A stretch of DNA of 64,000 nucleotides from Actinomyces graevenitzii C83 (GTDB lineage Bacteria > Actinomycetota > Actinomycetes > Actinomycetales > Actinomycetaceae), in NCBI RefSeq assembly GCF_000239695.1, contig NZ_JH470338.1, forward strand, positions 1,212,315-1,276,314, read 5' to 3'. The notes beneath the pieces were generated by a model. It worked only from the letters and a program-made list of their open reading frames with translations. It was not told the origin of the DNA and did not search any database. Both the position numbers and the translations under genes were made by a program. Positions 45,992 to 55,270 of the stretch are shown here, in pieces. Every line of letters starts with the position of its first letter. Positions within the stretch are counted from its first letter, which is position 1.

Positions 45992-46029
45992 ATTCAATCA
46001 CTTTCATTTGCAAGCAATTTCATCCTACT

Positions 46030-46275
46030 AGCTAAGTCCATTTCCCTTCTAACCACAATCACTTACCAGCATAAACCGTTAAAAGAGGTGAGCTGGTAGT
46101 GTTGGCCACTTCAAAGAGGGGCAAGCTAAGCCTAGCTCAAGGTTGCATTCGGTTCGAACAAATGTTGCTACCAAAATCAGCATGTTGCGACGACGCAAAT
46201 CTAGCAGCCACTAAGGCTACCTGCTGTTTTGTGGTACTTACTCTTTATAGGTAGCAAACACTTTCATAATAACTA
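46030..46275. repeat. Second copy of the 240-bp block (see 43101-43340)
   Basis: This copy includes the 3' end of the 46238 gene and the region that precedes the mini-peptides in the other copy. Here the peptide gene itself is absent, replaced by the 36-codon frame. Confidence 0.85.
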
Positions 46276-46489
46276 CCACTATCTGTGTAACAATAAAGCC
46301 TAGTAGCGGAAAATTAATCAATGCACCCATATATCTCGTAGGATCTACAGAAGCTCCACTATCCCCATAAATTCCAAAAAACGAGGTTATATACACCATA
46401 GCCACCCAGGGACTAGCTAATATTAGAATCCCAAGAGCGTCAACACATTTTATCCAAAAAACTAAACTGTTATGTTTCTTATCGGTCAT
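46238..46489 (-). CDS. Small two-helix membrane protein, family B (copy 2)
   Basis: The 83-aa protein begins MTDKKHNSLVFWIKCVDALG; ATG 46489 is preferred over the upstream ATG at 46534 because AAAGGAGGAGCAGCAA directly precedes it. It equals the 43299 protein in length and ends identically (IVVVIMKVFATYKE). The middle loop has diverged (GDSGASVDPTRYM versus ENGEGLASPSEYI), perhaps the specificity region. Confidence 0.78.
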   Translation of the reverse strand: MTDKKHNSLVFWIKCVDALGILILASPWVAMVYITSFFGIYGDSGASVDPTRYMGALINFPLLGFIVTQIVVVIMKVFATYKE

Positions 46490-46561
46490 TTGCTGCTCCT
46501 CCTTTGGTACACCGTTAGTATTACATCGGCACATAACAGCACATACTGTGAGCTGATACAG

Positions 46562-46948
46562 CTAACGCAACGACGATCTAGTTACTAATAAACCCCCGGC
46601 TAAGAGCACAAAAATAAGCCCTATAGGGACGTAAAAAAATAAGAGGGCGATACAAAACCAGCTAAAGCTGTCAACATCATCGACATGAGCCCCTGGAACA
46701 GCAGCAAGACCGCTAGCAACAAATGGACTCATTATTAAAACAAATCCAACCAGTGCGCTATGTGTCGCAACTATACGCAGGATCTGCCGCTTACGCTTAC
46801 CCTTAGCAGAAAGCACCTTTTTCGGCGGCGGCACAAAGGGCATTGGTTGCTGCATAACTGGAGGCACTTGCCCGCTTATCCGCTGCGACCTAGCCAGCAT
46901 TTCCTTTAAGGCCTCCCCAGGCTGCTTCTCAGGTATTTCCTGTTCCAT
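46562..46948 (-). CDS. Small two-helix membrane protein, family A (first gene of the set)
   Basis: The 128-aa protein shares the N terminus and KKVLSAKGKRKR stretch with the 45391 product, but its loop reads VPGAHVDDVDSF and its second helix differs. It is the first gene of the minus-strand set. No promoter could be chosen safely in the 60 bases upstream. Confidence 0.75.
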   Translation of the reverse strand: MEQEIPEKQPGEALKEMLARSQRISGQVPPVMQQPMPFVPPPKKVLSAKGKRKRQILRIVATHSALVGFVLIMSPFVASGLAAVPGAHVDDVDSFSWFCIALLFFYVPIGLIFVLLAGGLLVTRSSLR

Positions 46949-47010
46949 CAGCTACCACTCCATCCGCTCAAGGCACTCGCAAGTGATTTGATTACGTTTG
47001 ATTGCAACTG

Positions 47011-47044
47011 CCGCCAGGGCACCCTGCTTTGGGGGCCCTGGCGG
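47011..47044 (-). terminator. Hairpin between the island and the inositol-phosphatase gene
   Basis: CCGCCAGGG (47011-47019) pairs with CCCTGGCGG (47036-47044). It lies just after the stop of the IMPase gene; no long U-tract follows, so efficiency is uncertain. It marks the right boundary of the AT-rich region. Confidence 0.45.
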
Positions 47045-47063
47045 CCAGTCTATCGCGCAAAGC

Positions 47064-47867
47064 TCATTCCACCTGGCGCATTAGCGCCGAGAGTAGCTCA
47101 GTGTGCGCCTGTGGCCAGCCCACCAGCACGCTACCGGGGTAGCGCACATCCAAAGGCGTGCCGTCCAGGCGAGTAAATTTCACGCCGCTTTCTACACAGA
47201 TCAGGTACGCCGCCGCGATGTCCCAGGGAGATACCCACATGTGCACAAAGGCGCCAGCCCTGCCGGCGGCCACCTCCACACACTCAAGCGCCGCCGAGCC
47301 GTAGCGGCGGTGTCCGCGTGATTCCAGCAGACAGCGCGTCAATCGCGGCAAAGCCACGATTTCCTTGATGTCGGTGATGATCACAACCTCACGCCGCCCA
47401 CGCGTCTCATTGACCCGCGCCAATGGCTGCCAATCACAGTAAGCCCCCTGCCCAGCGATAGCCGTATAGGTGAGCCCAGCGAGGACGTCGACCACTACCC
47501 CCAGCACCGGGCGCCCATCCTCACACAGGGCCAAAGAAATGGCGTAGTCGCGGTGAGTGGTTACATAGTTCATGGTGCCATCAATGGGGTCAAGTACCCA
47601 CACCCGCCCCGCAAATGAGCTGACAGAGTGGCCTTCCTCCCCCAGCAGCGGGTAGCCCGTGGCCGCCATCAGCATCTCACTGATGTAGGCCTCAATCTGC
47701 TTATCCACCGCCGTAACCAGGTCATTGCGGTTGGATTTGGTTTCAACATCCAGCTCAAAACCGGGATCTAGGACAGTCTGGCGTACCCCCGCTAGCAAGT
47801 CACAGACTATCTCCAGCAAATCCTCTAAATCCAGATCCTTAGCTTCACTCGCTTTATCAGCCGCCAT
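47064..47867 (-). CDS. Inositol-monophosphatase-family phosphatase
   Basis: The 267-aa protein carries the Mg2+-binding motifs GEEGH (near residue 76), WVLDPIDGTMNYV and WDIAAAYLI, the three signatures of the IMPase/FIG family. It is a cytoplasmic phosphatase for inositol-1-phosphate, a sugar phosphate or PAP; the substrate is not resolved. It follows the OPA transporter gene by two bases, so the pair may import and then dephosphorylate an organophosphate. Confidence 0.88.
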   Translation of the reverse strand: MAADKASEAKDLDLEDLLEIVCDLLAGVRQTVLDPGFELDVETKSNRNDLVTAVDKQIEAYISEMLMAATGYPLLGEEGHSVSSFAGRVWVLDPIDGTMNYVTTHRDYAISLALCEDGRPVLGVVVDVLAGLTYTAIAGQGAYCDWQPLARVNETRGRREVVIITDIKEIVALPRLTRCLLESRGHRRYGSAALECVEVAAGRAGAFVHMWVSPWDIAAAYLICVESGVKFTRLDGTPLDVRYPGSVLVGWPQAHTELLSALMRQVE

Positions 47868-47869
47868 TT

Positions 47870-49312
47870 TTAACCTTCCTTTTCGCCTTGGGTGTCTTTA
47901 CCGTCTTTGCCGTCAGTGCCAGCAAAATCCCGGTCGGCGCGGATCATGCGCTCCTCAAACAGCGCCACCAGCAGCAAGCAGGCCAAACCAACCACCGCCG
48001 AGGCAATCAGCACCATAAATGTAGAACCCCAACCGTGCAGGTTGTAGCCCAAAATGTTAAGCCCATCCTCCTCAGGGTCAGCGATATAGCCCAACATCAC
48101 CTTGGCCATGGAGTCACCAAAGATGTAACCAAAAGCGCGCGGCACCGCGTTAACCACCACCGTGGCAGTCTTAGGTGCAAAGCCAATCACGCAAATACCA
48201 ATCAGAGTTACCGGCCCAAAGATCAAGAAACCGATAAAGAACAAAGACACGTAGACCGCCGTCGGCGTAGTGGCCTGGGAGTAGGTGAAAATTGGGATAA
48301 TCACCAGGCCCAAACCAATTGCCGCCGTAAGCGCGCGCCTACCACCCAAACGGTCAGAGAAGTAACCCCACAATAGCGAGCCAGCCAAACCGCCCAGCTC
48401 CAGGCCAACCGTGGAGTTAACCGCCCACTGCTTGCTAAAGTGCAGCGCCTCAGAGGTGTAAAGCACGTTCCAGTTATCAATACCGATACGCACCGCGTAG
48501 GCCGCCACGTTCGCAATGCATAGGAACCAAATCGCCGGGTTTTTAACCACGTAGTTCCACACGATCGCACCCTTAGACATGGAGGTGGTGACAGTGTCTA
48601 CCTTGGATTCGGGCTCACCGAAAATAGCTTCAGGCTTGTCCCAACCCAACTCGCCGGGCTCATCTTTACCAAACCACATACCCCACAAACCAATGGGGAT
48701 ACAGATCAGTGCGGGCACAATAAACATGCCGGCCACGCCGCCACCAAAGAAGGTATTTGCACCCCACAGGGCCAGCGCACCGGCGATCATGGCACCAATG
48801 TTGTGCGAGGCGTTCCACCAGCCGATAAAGCGCCCACGATATTTACGCGGAGTCCACCGGTTCATGGTGGAGTTACAGCAGGGACCACCTGGTGCCTGCG
48901 CTAAACCGTTTAGGCTCCACAGCAGCACCATGATGCCCATCGGGTGGTTCACGCTCAGCAGTACCCCACCTACCAGCACGCTCACCACGCCGGCACTGAC
49001 CAGCAGGAAGCCCAGGATGCGTTTAGTGTTTCGCCCATCGCACAGGAAGCCCAGGATCAGTCCGCCAAAGCCGTAGGTGAGCGAGAATGCGAAACCGATC
49101 GTGCCCAGCTCGGCGGTGCTCAGCCCGGCTTGTTCTTTCAGCAGCGGCTGGGCGGCCTTGAAGTTAGTGCGCAGCAGGTAGAAACCACCGTAAACCACAA
49201 TGAGCACGGCGTAAGTCTTTAAAAATTCCCCTAGCCAAGCTTTCTTTTGCTGTTCCAAAGTTAGCTGGGTAGTTCCGGTGCGCAGCTCAAAAAATCGCGT
49301 CAGTGCGCCCAT
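47870..49312 (-). CDS. OPA-family organophosphate:phosphate antiporter (GlpT/UhpT-like)
   Basis: The 480-aa protein has about 12 helices and the OPA signature GLAQAPGGPCCNSTMNRW (normally GxxQxxGWP) with RGRFIGWWNASHNIGAMIAG. It should exchange a phosphorylated organic such as glycerol-3-phosphate, a hexose phosphate or an inositol phosphate for Pi. The C terminus is hydrophilic (DGKDGKDTQGEKEG). It is tightly linked with the IMPase gene. Confidence 0.88.
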   Translation of the reverse strand: MGALTRFFELRTGTTQLTLEQQKKAWLGEFLKTYAVLIVVYGGFYLLRTNFKAAQPLLKEQAGLSTAELGTIGFAFSLTYGFGGLILGFLCDGRNTKRILGFLLVSAGVVSVLVGGVLLSVNHPMGIMVLLWSLNGLAQAPGGPCCNSTMNRWTPRKYRGRFIGWWNASHNIGAMIAGALALWGANTFFGGGVAGMFIVPALICIPIGLWGMWFGKDEPGELGWDKPEAIFGEPESKVDTVTTSMSKGAIVWNYVVKNPAIWFLCIANVAAYAVRIGIDNWNVLYTSEALHFSKQWAVNSTVGLELGGLAGSLLWGYFSDRLGGRRALTAAIGLGLVIIPIFTYSQATTPTAVYVSLFFIGFLIFGPVTLIGICVIGFAPKTATVVVNAVPRAFGYIFGDSMAKVMLGYIADPEEDGLNILGYNLHGWGSTFMVLIASAVVGLACLLLVALFEERMIRADRDFAGTDGKDGKDTQGEKEG

Positions 49313-49525
49313 ACGTAAACCTCCTTGCTTACGAGTTTGCCGCAGGCCACAGCACCCGCAGCGGAAGTTTCTCCACTATAGCGCAGCAAAGTTAATTTAG
49401 GTCACATTTGTTCTACTTATTTAGTGCCGACGCCGCCGCCTGCACATCCGTTAAGTTGCTCTTGCGCTGTGCCCGGCCCCGGTAACGACGACGCCGTCCA
49501 CTCAGACCGGCAAGGACAGGCCATC

Positions 49526-50686
49526 TCAGGCCTGCGGGCGCAGCTGCACCATTAGTGACTCCAGGGCTAGCAGCGGCGAAACATAGGTTTTTAGGCGAGC
49601 GCGGCACTGCTCCACAGCGGCCACCCTAGCCAGTGTCTGCTCAGCTGTGGAACCGGCTGCCACCTGGGCGATTTCTTTCTCTAAGTCAAGGTTGACACTG
49701 TCTAGCTGACTGCCTAGTTGGCGTGAAAGTACGTCGCGATAGAAAGACAGCAGATCCACCATGGCCCGGTCTAACACGTCAGTTACAGCGCGTTTAGCAC
49801 GACGTTTCTGGTTGTCTTCCAGAGCTTTTATCTGGCCGCGCATGGCTGGGGGAATACGACTCTCCCCCTCTAAGCCAAGCGTGCGGATCAGGGCCGCTTT
49901 TTCTTGGGCGTCACGGGCAGTGGAGGCAGCTTCAGCCTCTTTTTCAGCCTGTTCTAGCAGGTCAGCTGCCGCAAAAACAGCGTCACCCACACTGCGCAGT
50001 GAGATTGGGGCGGACATAAGCGCGCGTCGTCGCTCCCAGGCACCCTCATCTTTGGCCAGGTGACGGGCCAAACCAATATGGGACTGGCTGGCCCGGGCAG
50101 CCCGCAAAGCCAGCTGGGGTTCGGCGCCGTCGCGCTTAACTAAAAGATCAGCCACCGCCTGCGCGCTGGGCACACACAGCCGCACCAGGCGGCAGCGCGA
50201 GCGGATGGTAGGTAAAACATCCTCGCTGGAGGGGGTGCACAGCAGCCACACCGTATAGGGAGGCGGCTCCTCAATGCTTTTGAGCAGCACGTTTGTGGTG
50301 CGCTCATCCATGCGGTCGGCGTCTTCCACCAGGATTATCCGCCAGCGTCCCTGCCAGGGCATCCGCCCGGCCTGCTCGATCAGGCTTTTAACCTCATCGA
50401 TGGTGATAATCATGCGGTCGGTAGCTAGACGCACCACATCGGGGTGGGTGCCGGCCAGGGTTTGGCGGCAGCCCTCACACTGGCCGCAGCCAGGCTCAGC
50501 GCCGGTACATTCAAGGGCGGCAGCAAAAGCCAGTGCGGCAGTGGATCTACCCGATCCGGGCGGGCCGGTAACCAGCCAGGCGTGAGACATGGCGGCGGTG
50601 GGCACTTGTGGGCGCGCCCCAGCAGCGGCCGCCTGGAATGTGGCCACCACCTGCGCTTGCCCGACCAGCTCGTCCCATACGCTCAT
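49526..50686 (-). CDS. holB: DNA polymerase III subunit delta'
   Basis: The 386-aa clamp-loader protein has a P-loop GPPGSGRSTAAL, the zinc-binding Cys set CTGAEPGCGQCEGC, VEDADRM and the SIEEPP sensor region. It overlaps tmk by 4 bases, the standard topA-tmk-holB order. Confidence 0.93.
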   Translation of the reverse strand: MSVWDELVGQAQVVATFQAAAAGARPQVPTAAMSHAWLVTGPPGSGRSTAALAFAAALECTGAEPGCGQCEGCRQTLAGTHPDVVRLATDRMIITIDEVKSLIEQAGRMPWQGRWRIILVEDADRMDERTTNVLLKSIEEPPPYTVWLLCTPSSEDVLPTIRSRCRLVRLCVPSAQAVADLLVKRDGAEPQLALRAARASQSHIGLARHLAKDEGAWERRRALMSAPISLRSVGDAVFAAADLLEQAEKEAEAASTARDAQEKAALIRTLGLEGESRIPPAMRGQIKALEDNQKRRAKRAVTDVLDRAMVDLLSFYRDVLSRQLGSQLDSVNLDLEKEIAQVAAGSTAEQTLARVAAVEQCRARLKTYVSPLLALESLMVQLRPQA

Positions 50687-51345
50687 GCGTCAATAATTCC
50701 GCGTTCTTTCAGCAGTTCGCTAACCAACGCGCGCACCTGGGCAGCTATCTGCTCAATTTCGACGCTGGCGTCAATGATTTTTATGCGCGTACTTTCCTGC
50801 TCAGCTAGGCGGTGGAACTGTTCGCGCAGGCGATACTGAAATTGCAGGCCTTCAGCTTCAATCGCATCGGCCTGGCCACTGCGGGTGTGTACGCGCTTGG
50901 CGGCAAGCTGCGGATCTGCGTCTAGCAGCAAAGTTAGGTCTGGCAGCAGCTTGTCGGTGGCCCACAGGGATAGGTCACGCACTTCCGTGGCCCCCAGGCA
51001 CCTGGCAGCGCCCTGATAGGCCACAGACGAGTCGATGTAGCGGTCGGTTACAACCACTTGACCAGCCGCTAAAGCCGGGTTGATCAGCTCATTTACGTGC
51101 TGGGCTCGGTCGGCTGCGAACAGTAGTGCCTCGGCTTTGGCGGTTATTTGCGTCCGCTGCGCATTTTCCGACGCCGTCCCCAGCAGCAGGGAGCGCAACT
51201 GGGCCCCCAGGGCGGTGGCGCCAGGTTCACGGGTGCGGCGCACGCTTACCCCCTGGTCTTCAAGCCAGTTGGTAAGCAGCTCTACCTGGGTGGTTTTGCC
51301 AACCCCGTCGCCGCCTTCGAAGCTGATGAAAACTCCGCGACCCAT
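50683..51345 (-). CDS. tmk: Thymidylate kinase
   Basis: The 220-aa enzyme phosphorylates dTMP. It has the P-loop SFEGGDGVGKTTQ, the TREPGATALG motif and the DRYIDSSVAYQG motif. It starts directly after the topA stop and overlaps holB. Confidence 0.95.
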   Translation of the reverse strand: MGRGVFISFEGGDGVGKTTQVELLTNWLEDQGVSVRRTREPGATALGAQLRSLLLGTASENAQRTQITAKAEALLFAADRAQHVNELINPALAAGQVVVTDRYIDSSVAYQGAARCLGATEVRDLSLWATDKLLPDLTLLLDADPQLAAKRVHTRSGQADAIEAEGLQFQYRLREQFHRLAEQESTRIKIIDASVEIEQIAAQVRALVSELLKERGIIDA

Positions 51346-54189
51346 TTAGGCCTCGCTAGCCTCAGCAGCCTTAGCAGCGCTGGTCTTAGCAGCGCTGGCC
51401 TTGGCCTTCGAGGTTTTGCTGGTGGCAGCCTTGCTGGTCTTGGCAGCGCTGGTTTTGGTACCAGCGGCCTTGGTGGCGGCCTTGGTAGCGGCCTTCTTAG
51501 CTGTGGTCTTAGTTGCCGTCTTTTTGGTGGTGGTCTTCTTGGCGGCAGTCTTCTTAGCCGGACCCTTGGCGCGCTTTTCAGCCAAACGCTCATAGGCCAG
51601 CTCAGGGGTCACGGTAGCCGGGTCGTCGTCGCGGCGCAGGGTCACATTGGTTTTACCGTCGGTGAAGTAGGGGCCAAAACGCCCGTCCTTAATGACCACC
51701 GGTAGCCCAGAGTTAGGGTCAGTGCCCAGTTCACGCAGCGGGCCCTTGGGAGCAGCCGCGCCACGCCTACGCTTGGGCTGGCTAAACAGCTCCAGCGCCT
51801 GCTCTAGGGTCACCGTGAACAGCTCAGCCTCGGTTTCTAGTGAACGCGAGTCCTTGCCCTTGGTTAGGTAGGGGCCGTAGCGACCGTTTTGGGCAGTGAT
51901 TTCTACGCCTTCAGCGTCCGTGCCCACCACGCGCGGCAAGCTCAGTAGCTTAAGGGCGTCGTCGAGAGTGACGCTGGACAGGTCCATGTCCTTAAACAGG
52001 CTGGCAGTGCGGGGCTTGGGCTTAGCGGCCTTACGTGTGCGCTTTTTACCCTCGGTTTCCGCCTCCGGTTCCGGCTCCGGCAAAACCTCGGAAACATAGG
52101 GTCCAAAACGCCCGCTCTTAGCCACAATCATGTGCCCAGTTTCTGGGTCAACACCCAGCTCACGGCCATCTTCAGCGGCTACCGCAAACAGCTCGTGGGC
52201 CTTAGCTACGCTGAGCTCGTCAGGGGCCAGGTCTGCGGGCACATTAGCCCGCTTACCTTCAGCGTCCTCCAGGTAGGGGCCGTAGCGGCCCACACGCAGA
52301 GTGATACCGTCACCAATTTCCATGGAATTAACCGCGCGAGCATCAATTTCACCCAGGTTATCCACCAAAGTTTTTAGGCCCGCACCGTGAATATTGGCTT
52401 GCGGGTCAGCTGCTATATCGCCGTTATAGAAGCGACGCAGCCAAGCCACACGCTCTTCTTCACCCAACGCAATACGGTCCAGGTCAGCCTCCATGGAGGC
52501 GGTGAAGTCATAATCCACCATCTGCGCGAAGTTTTCTTCCAGCAGACGGGTGACGGCGAAAGCCAGCCACGTGGGCACCAGCGCCTGGCCCCGGTGATCC
52601 ACATAGCCACGATCGCTAATTACGCTCATGATCGAGGCATAGGTGGAGGGGCGGCCAATTTCGCGCTCTTCCAGGGCCTTAACCAGTGAAGCTTCGGTGT
52701 AGCGCGGCGGCGGGGTGGTTTCGTGCCCAGAGGCCTGCACTTGGCGGGTCTCCAGCTCCTGACCAGTGCTTACTTCTGGCAGACGCACATCTTTAGCGTC
52801 ACCCTCGTAGCGGTCAGCGTCACGGCCTTCCTCGTAGGCGGCCAGGAATCCCTTAAAGGTAATTACTGTTCCCGACGCCGTCAGTTCAGCCTGCTTAAAG
52901 CTTGCGTCCCCGTTTAGGGGGGCCTGCACATGGATCACGGCGGTAGAGCCGGTGGCGTTAGCCATCTGTGAGGCCACCGTGCGCTTCCAAATCAGCTCAT
53001 ACAGCTTGAACTGCACCGGCTGCAGGGAGTCTTTAACCTCACTGGGAGTGCGGAAGTGGTCGCCAGCAGGGCGGATAGCTTCGTGCGCCTCCTGGGCGCC
53101 CTTGTTTTTGGTGGCGTAAACACGCGGTTTCTCGGGCACATACTGGCTACCGTAAAGCTCACCGATCTGGGTGCGGGCGGCGGCCACAGCCTGGCTAGAA
53201 AGCGCGGTGGAGTCGGTACGCATATAGGTGATGTAACCGGACTCGTACAGGCCCTGAGCTACACGCATAGTGTCGCGCGAGTTCAGGCGCAGTTTACGCG
53301 AGGCCTCCTGCTGCAAGGTGGAGGTGGTGAACGGCGGGGCCGGACGGCGGGTGTAGGGGCGGGTTTCCACCTTGCCCACCTGGGCTTGGGCCTGCTCAAT
53401 AGCCTGCGCCACGGCCTGCGCGTCAGCCTCATGCAGGTGCACCACCTTGGCGGCCTGAGCCTGGGAGGTTAGTGCGGCGTCGTCGGCAAAATCGCGGCCA
53501 GTAGCCACCCGACGCCCATCCAGGGAGACCAGGCGGGTAGCAAACTCACTGTCGTCGGCGGCAAAAGTAGCCTCCACACCCCAGTAACTGGCGGGAATGA
53601 AAGCCATACGTTCACGTTCACGCTCCACCACCAGGCGCGTGGCCACAGACTGCACGCGACCAGCCGAAAGCCCCTGACGGATCTTGCGCCACAGCACCGG
53701 GGAAATTTCGTAACCCACCAGGCGGTCCAGGATACGGCGGGTTTCCTGGGCATCTACCCGGTGAATATCGATTTCGCGGGTGTTATCCAGGGCGCGGGTG
53801 ATGGCTTCACGGGTAATCTCCGTGAAAGTCATGCGGCGCACGGGAACCTTAGGCTTGAGTACCTCTTTTAGGTGCCAAGCGATAGCTTCACCCTCGCGGT
53901 CATCATCAGTGGCCAGGTAAAGCTCGTCGGCTTCCTTCAGGTGGCGCTTAAGCTCAGCCACCACTTTCTTCTTATCCGGGTTAACCACATAGTAGGGGGT
54001 GAAGTTACCCTCCACGTCCACGGCAAACTTCCCGAAGGGGCCCTTCTTCATATTGGCCGGCAGCTCAGAAGGCTGAGGCAAGTCACGGATATGACCAATG
54101 GAGGCCTGGACGTCGTAGTCCGCGCCTAAATAGTTTGAAATTGACTTAATCTTGTTCGGGGACTCGACAATCACGAGCTTGCGTGACAC
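51346..54189 (-). CDS. topA: DNA topoisomerase I
   Basis: The 947-aa protein relaxes negative supercoils. It has the TOPRIM acidic set (LATDDDREGEAIAWHL), the active-site Tyr in GYITYMRTDST, four C-terminal GRYGPYL/GRFGPYV repeats in place of zinc fingers, and a Lys/Ala-rich tail (AKKTTTKKTATKTTAKKA), all typical of actinobacterial TopA. The tail probably helps DNA binding and processivity. Confidence 0.96.
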   Translation of the reverse strand: MSRKLVIVESPNKIKSISNYLGADYDVQASIGHIRDLPQPSELPANMKKGPFGKFAVDVEGNFTPYYVVNPDKKKVVAELKRHLKEADELYLATDDDREGEAIAWHLKEVLKPKVPVRRMTFTEITREAITRALDNTREIDIHRVDAQETRRILDRLVGYEISPVLWRKIRQGLSAGRVQSVATRLVVERERERMAFIPASYWGVEATFAADDSEFATRLVSLDGRRVATGRDFADDAALTSQAQAAKVVHLHEADAQAVAQAIEQAQAQVGKVETRPYTRRPAPPFTTSTLQQEASRKLRLNSRDTMRVAQGLYESGYITYMRTDSTALSSQAVAAARTQIGELYGSQYVPEKPRVYATKNKGAQEAHEAIRPAGDHFRTPSEVKDSLQPVQFKLYELIWKRTVASQMANATGSTAVIHVQAPLNGDASFKQAELTASGTVITFKGFLAAYEEGRDADRYEGDAKDVRLPEVSTGQELETRQVQASGHETTPPPRYTEASLVKALEEREIGRPSTYASIMSVISDRGYVDHRGQALVPTWLAFAVTRLLEENFAQMVDYDFTASMEADLDRIALGEEERVAWLRRFYNGDIAADPQANIHGAGLKTLVDNLGEIDARAVNSMEIGDGITLRVGRYGPYLEDAEGKRANVPADLAPDELSVAKAHELFAVAAEDGRELGVDPETGHMIVAKSGRFGPYVSEVLPEPEPEAETEGKKRTRKAAKPKPRTASLFKDMDLSSVTLDDALKLLSLPRVVGTDAEGVEITAQNGRYGPYLTKGKDSRSLETEAELFTVTLEQALELFSQPKRRRGAAAPKGPLRELGTDPNSGLPVVIKDGRFGPYFTDGKTNVTLRRDDDPATVTPELAYERLAEKRAKGPAKKTAAKKTTTKKTATKTTAKKAATKAATKAAGTKTSAAKTSKAATSKTSKAKASAAKTSAAKAAEASEA

Positions 54190-54305
54190 GACTTTCCTCC
54201 TACATCCCGGTTCTCTTGCCGCCGCTGAACTAGGCTAGCGAGGCAAGGGCGCGCAAGCTTGCGCCGACACACCTATATATCAGCGTAGCCTAGATTTTAT
54301 GTAAT

Positions 54306-55130
54306 TTACTTTAAGCCCAGTTTAACCAGGCGCGACATACCCAGGGCACTGACTGCCCCAAAACCGCCCACTCCTACCAGGTAGGCCGTGAACTGCAGGG
54401 AGCCAAACAGGTAGAAATTACGGTAACCAGCAGAGGCTAACATCACCACTAGCGCCAAACTCAGGTAGCCACCCAGCGAAAGCAGGTAGCGTGCCAGTTT
54501 TGAGCCGGGCAGGCCGCGATACTCGTCTGTTCCCCAAGCCCCAGCCGCGAGCGCCACAAAACCCCAGGTGAAGGCCACTGCGGCGGCGGCAATGATGTCT
54601 GAGGGGCGGTGCCATTGGCATACCAGGGTGGACCAGCCCATGAAGAAGGTGAAGCCGGCCCCTACCCAGGCGGCAATCACACGCCAAGCCGGCGGCACTA
54701 CTAGCAGTAGGGCTACGGCAATGGAGGCGGCCACGCCGGTGTGTCCTGAGGGTAGGGTGTTGGCGGCGTCGACGCGTTGACTGTAGCCCCAGTCTGGGCG
54801 GGTGAAAACGAAGTGTTTAAGTGCCTGGATGGTTACGTTGGTGCCTACTACGACGGCGGTGGCCCACAGAGCGGCGCGGGGGCGGCGCCTTAGTAGGGCA
54901 ATGGCTAGGGTGGCGATTATGGCCACCACGATTAGCGGCACAGATACGGCGTTTAGTAGCGCGCGGGCCTGGTCATCAATCCTGGCCGCACCCCAGTAGG
55001 AGCCTTTGAAGGCGGCGTCGTCGATAAACTGCCCTTCACGCGTGTTTACCAGCAACGCCCACGACCCCCACACCAGCAGGGTGAAAAGTAGGGCGTAGAC
55101 GCAGGCTATGCGGCGAGCAAGTTTTGACAT
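54306..55130 (-). CDS. PAP2-family membrane phosphatase
   Basis: The 274-aa protein has six helices and the three PAP2 motifs: LKHFVFTRPD, LPSGHTGVAAS and CQWHRPSDI. It likely removes phosphate from a lipid phosphate (undecaprenyl-PP, phosphatidate or similar) at the outer face. An in-frame TTG at 55166 is possible, but AAGG nine bases before ATG 55130 supports the shorter form. It is a separate unit after topA. Confidence 0.87.
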   Translation of the reverse strand: MSKLARRIACVYALLFTLLVWGSWALLVNTREGQFIDDAAFKGSYWGAARIDDQARALLNAVSVPLIVVAIIATLAIALLRRRPRAALWATAVVVGTNVTIQALKHFVFTRPDWGYSQRVDAANTLPSGHTGVAASIAVALLLVVPPAWRVIAAWVGAGFTFFMGWSTLVCQWHRPSDIIAAAAVAFTWGFVALAAGAWGTDEYRGLPGSKLARYLLSLGGYLSLALVVMLASAGYRNFYLFGSLQFTAYLVGVGGFGAVSALGMSRLVKLGLK

Positions 55131-55270
55131 AACCTCAGACCTTACAGGTAACGAAACGATAAACAACTAATTGTGACCCCAAAGACGCTGTTAGCTAAGT
55201 CCGTTTGTGGCAAATTTGCACACAGGCTTAAGCCGCGCCTGGCGGGGGTAATTTTTGCGCTGCGCGGTTT

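Noticed and set aside
46980-47060. Right attachment site duplicate of the tRNA-Lys 3' end
   Set aside because: No match to the tRNA 3' sequence (GGGTTCGAGTCCC) was seen near the boundary.
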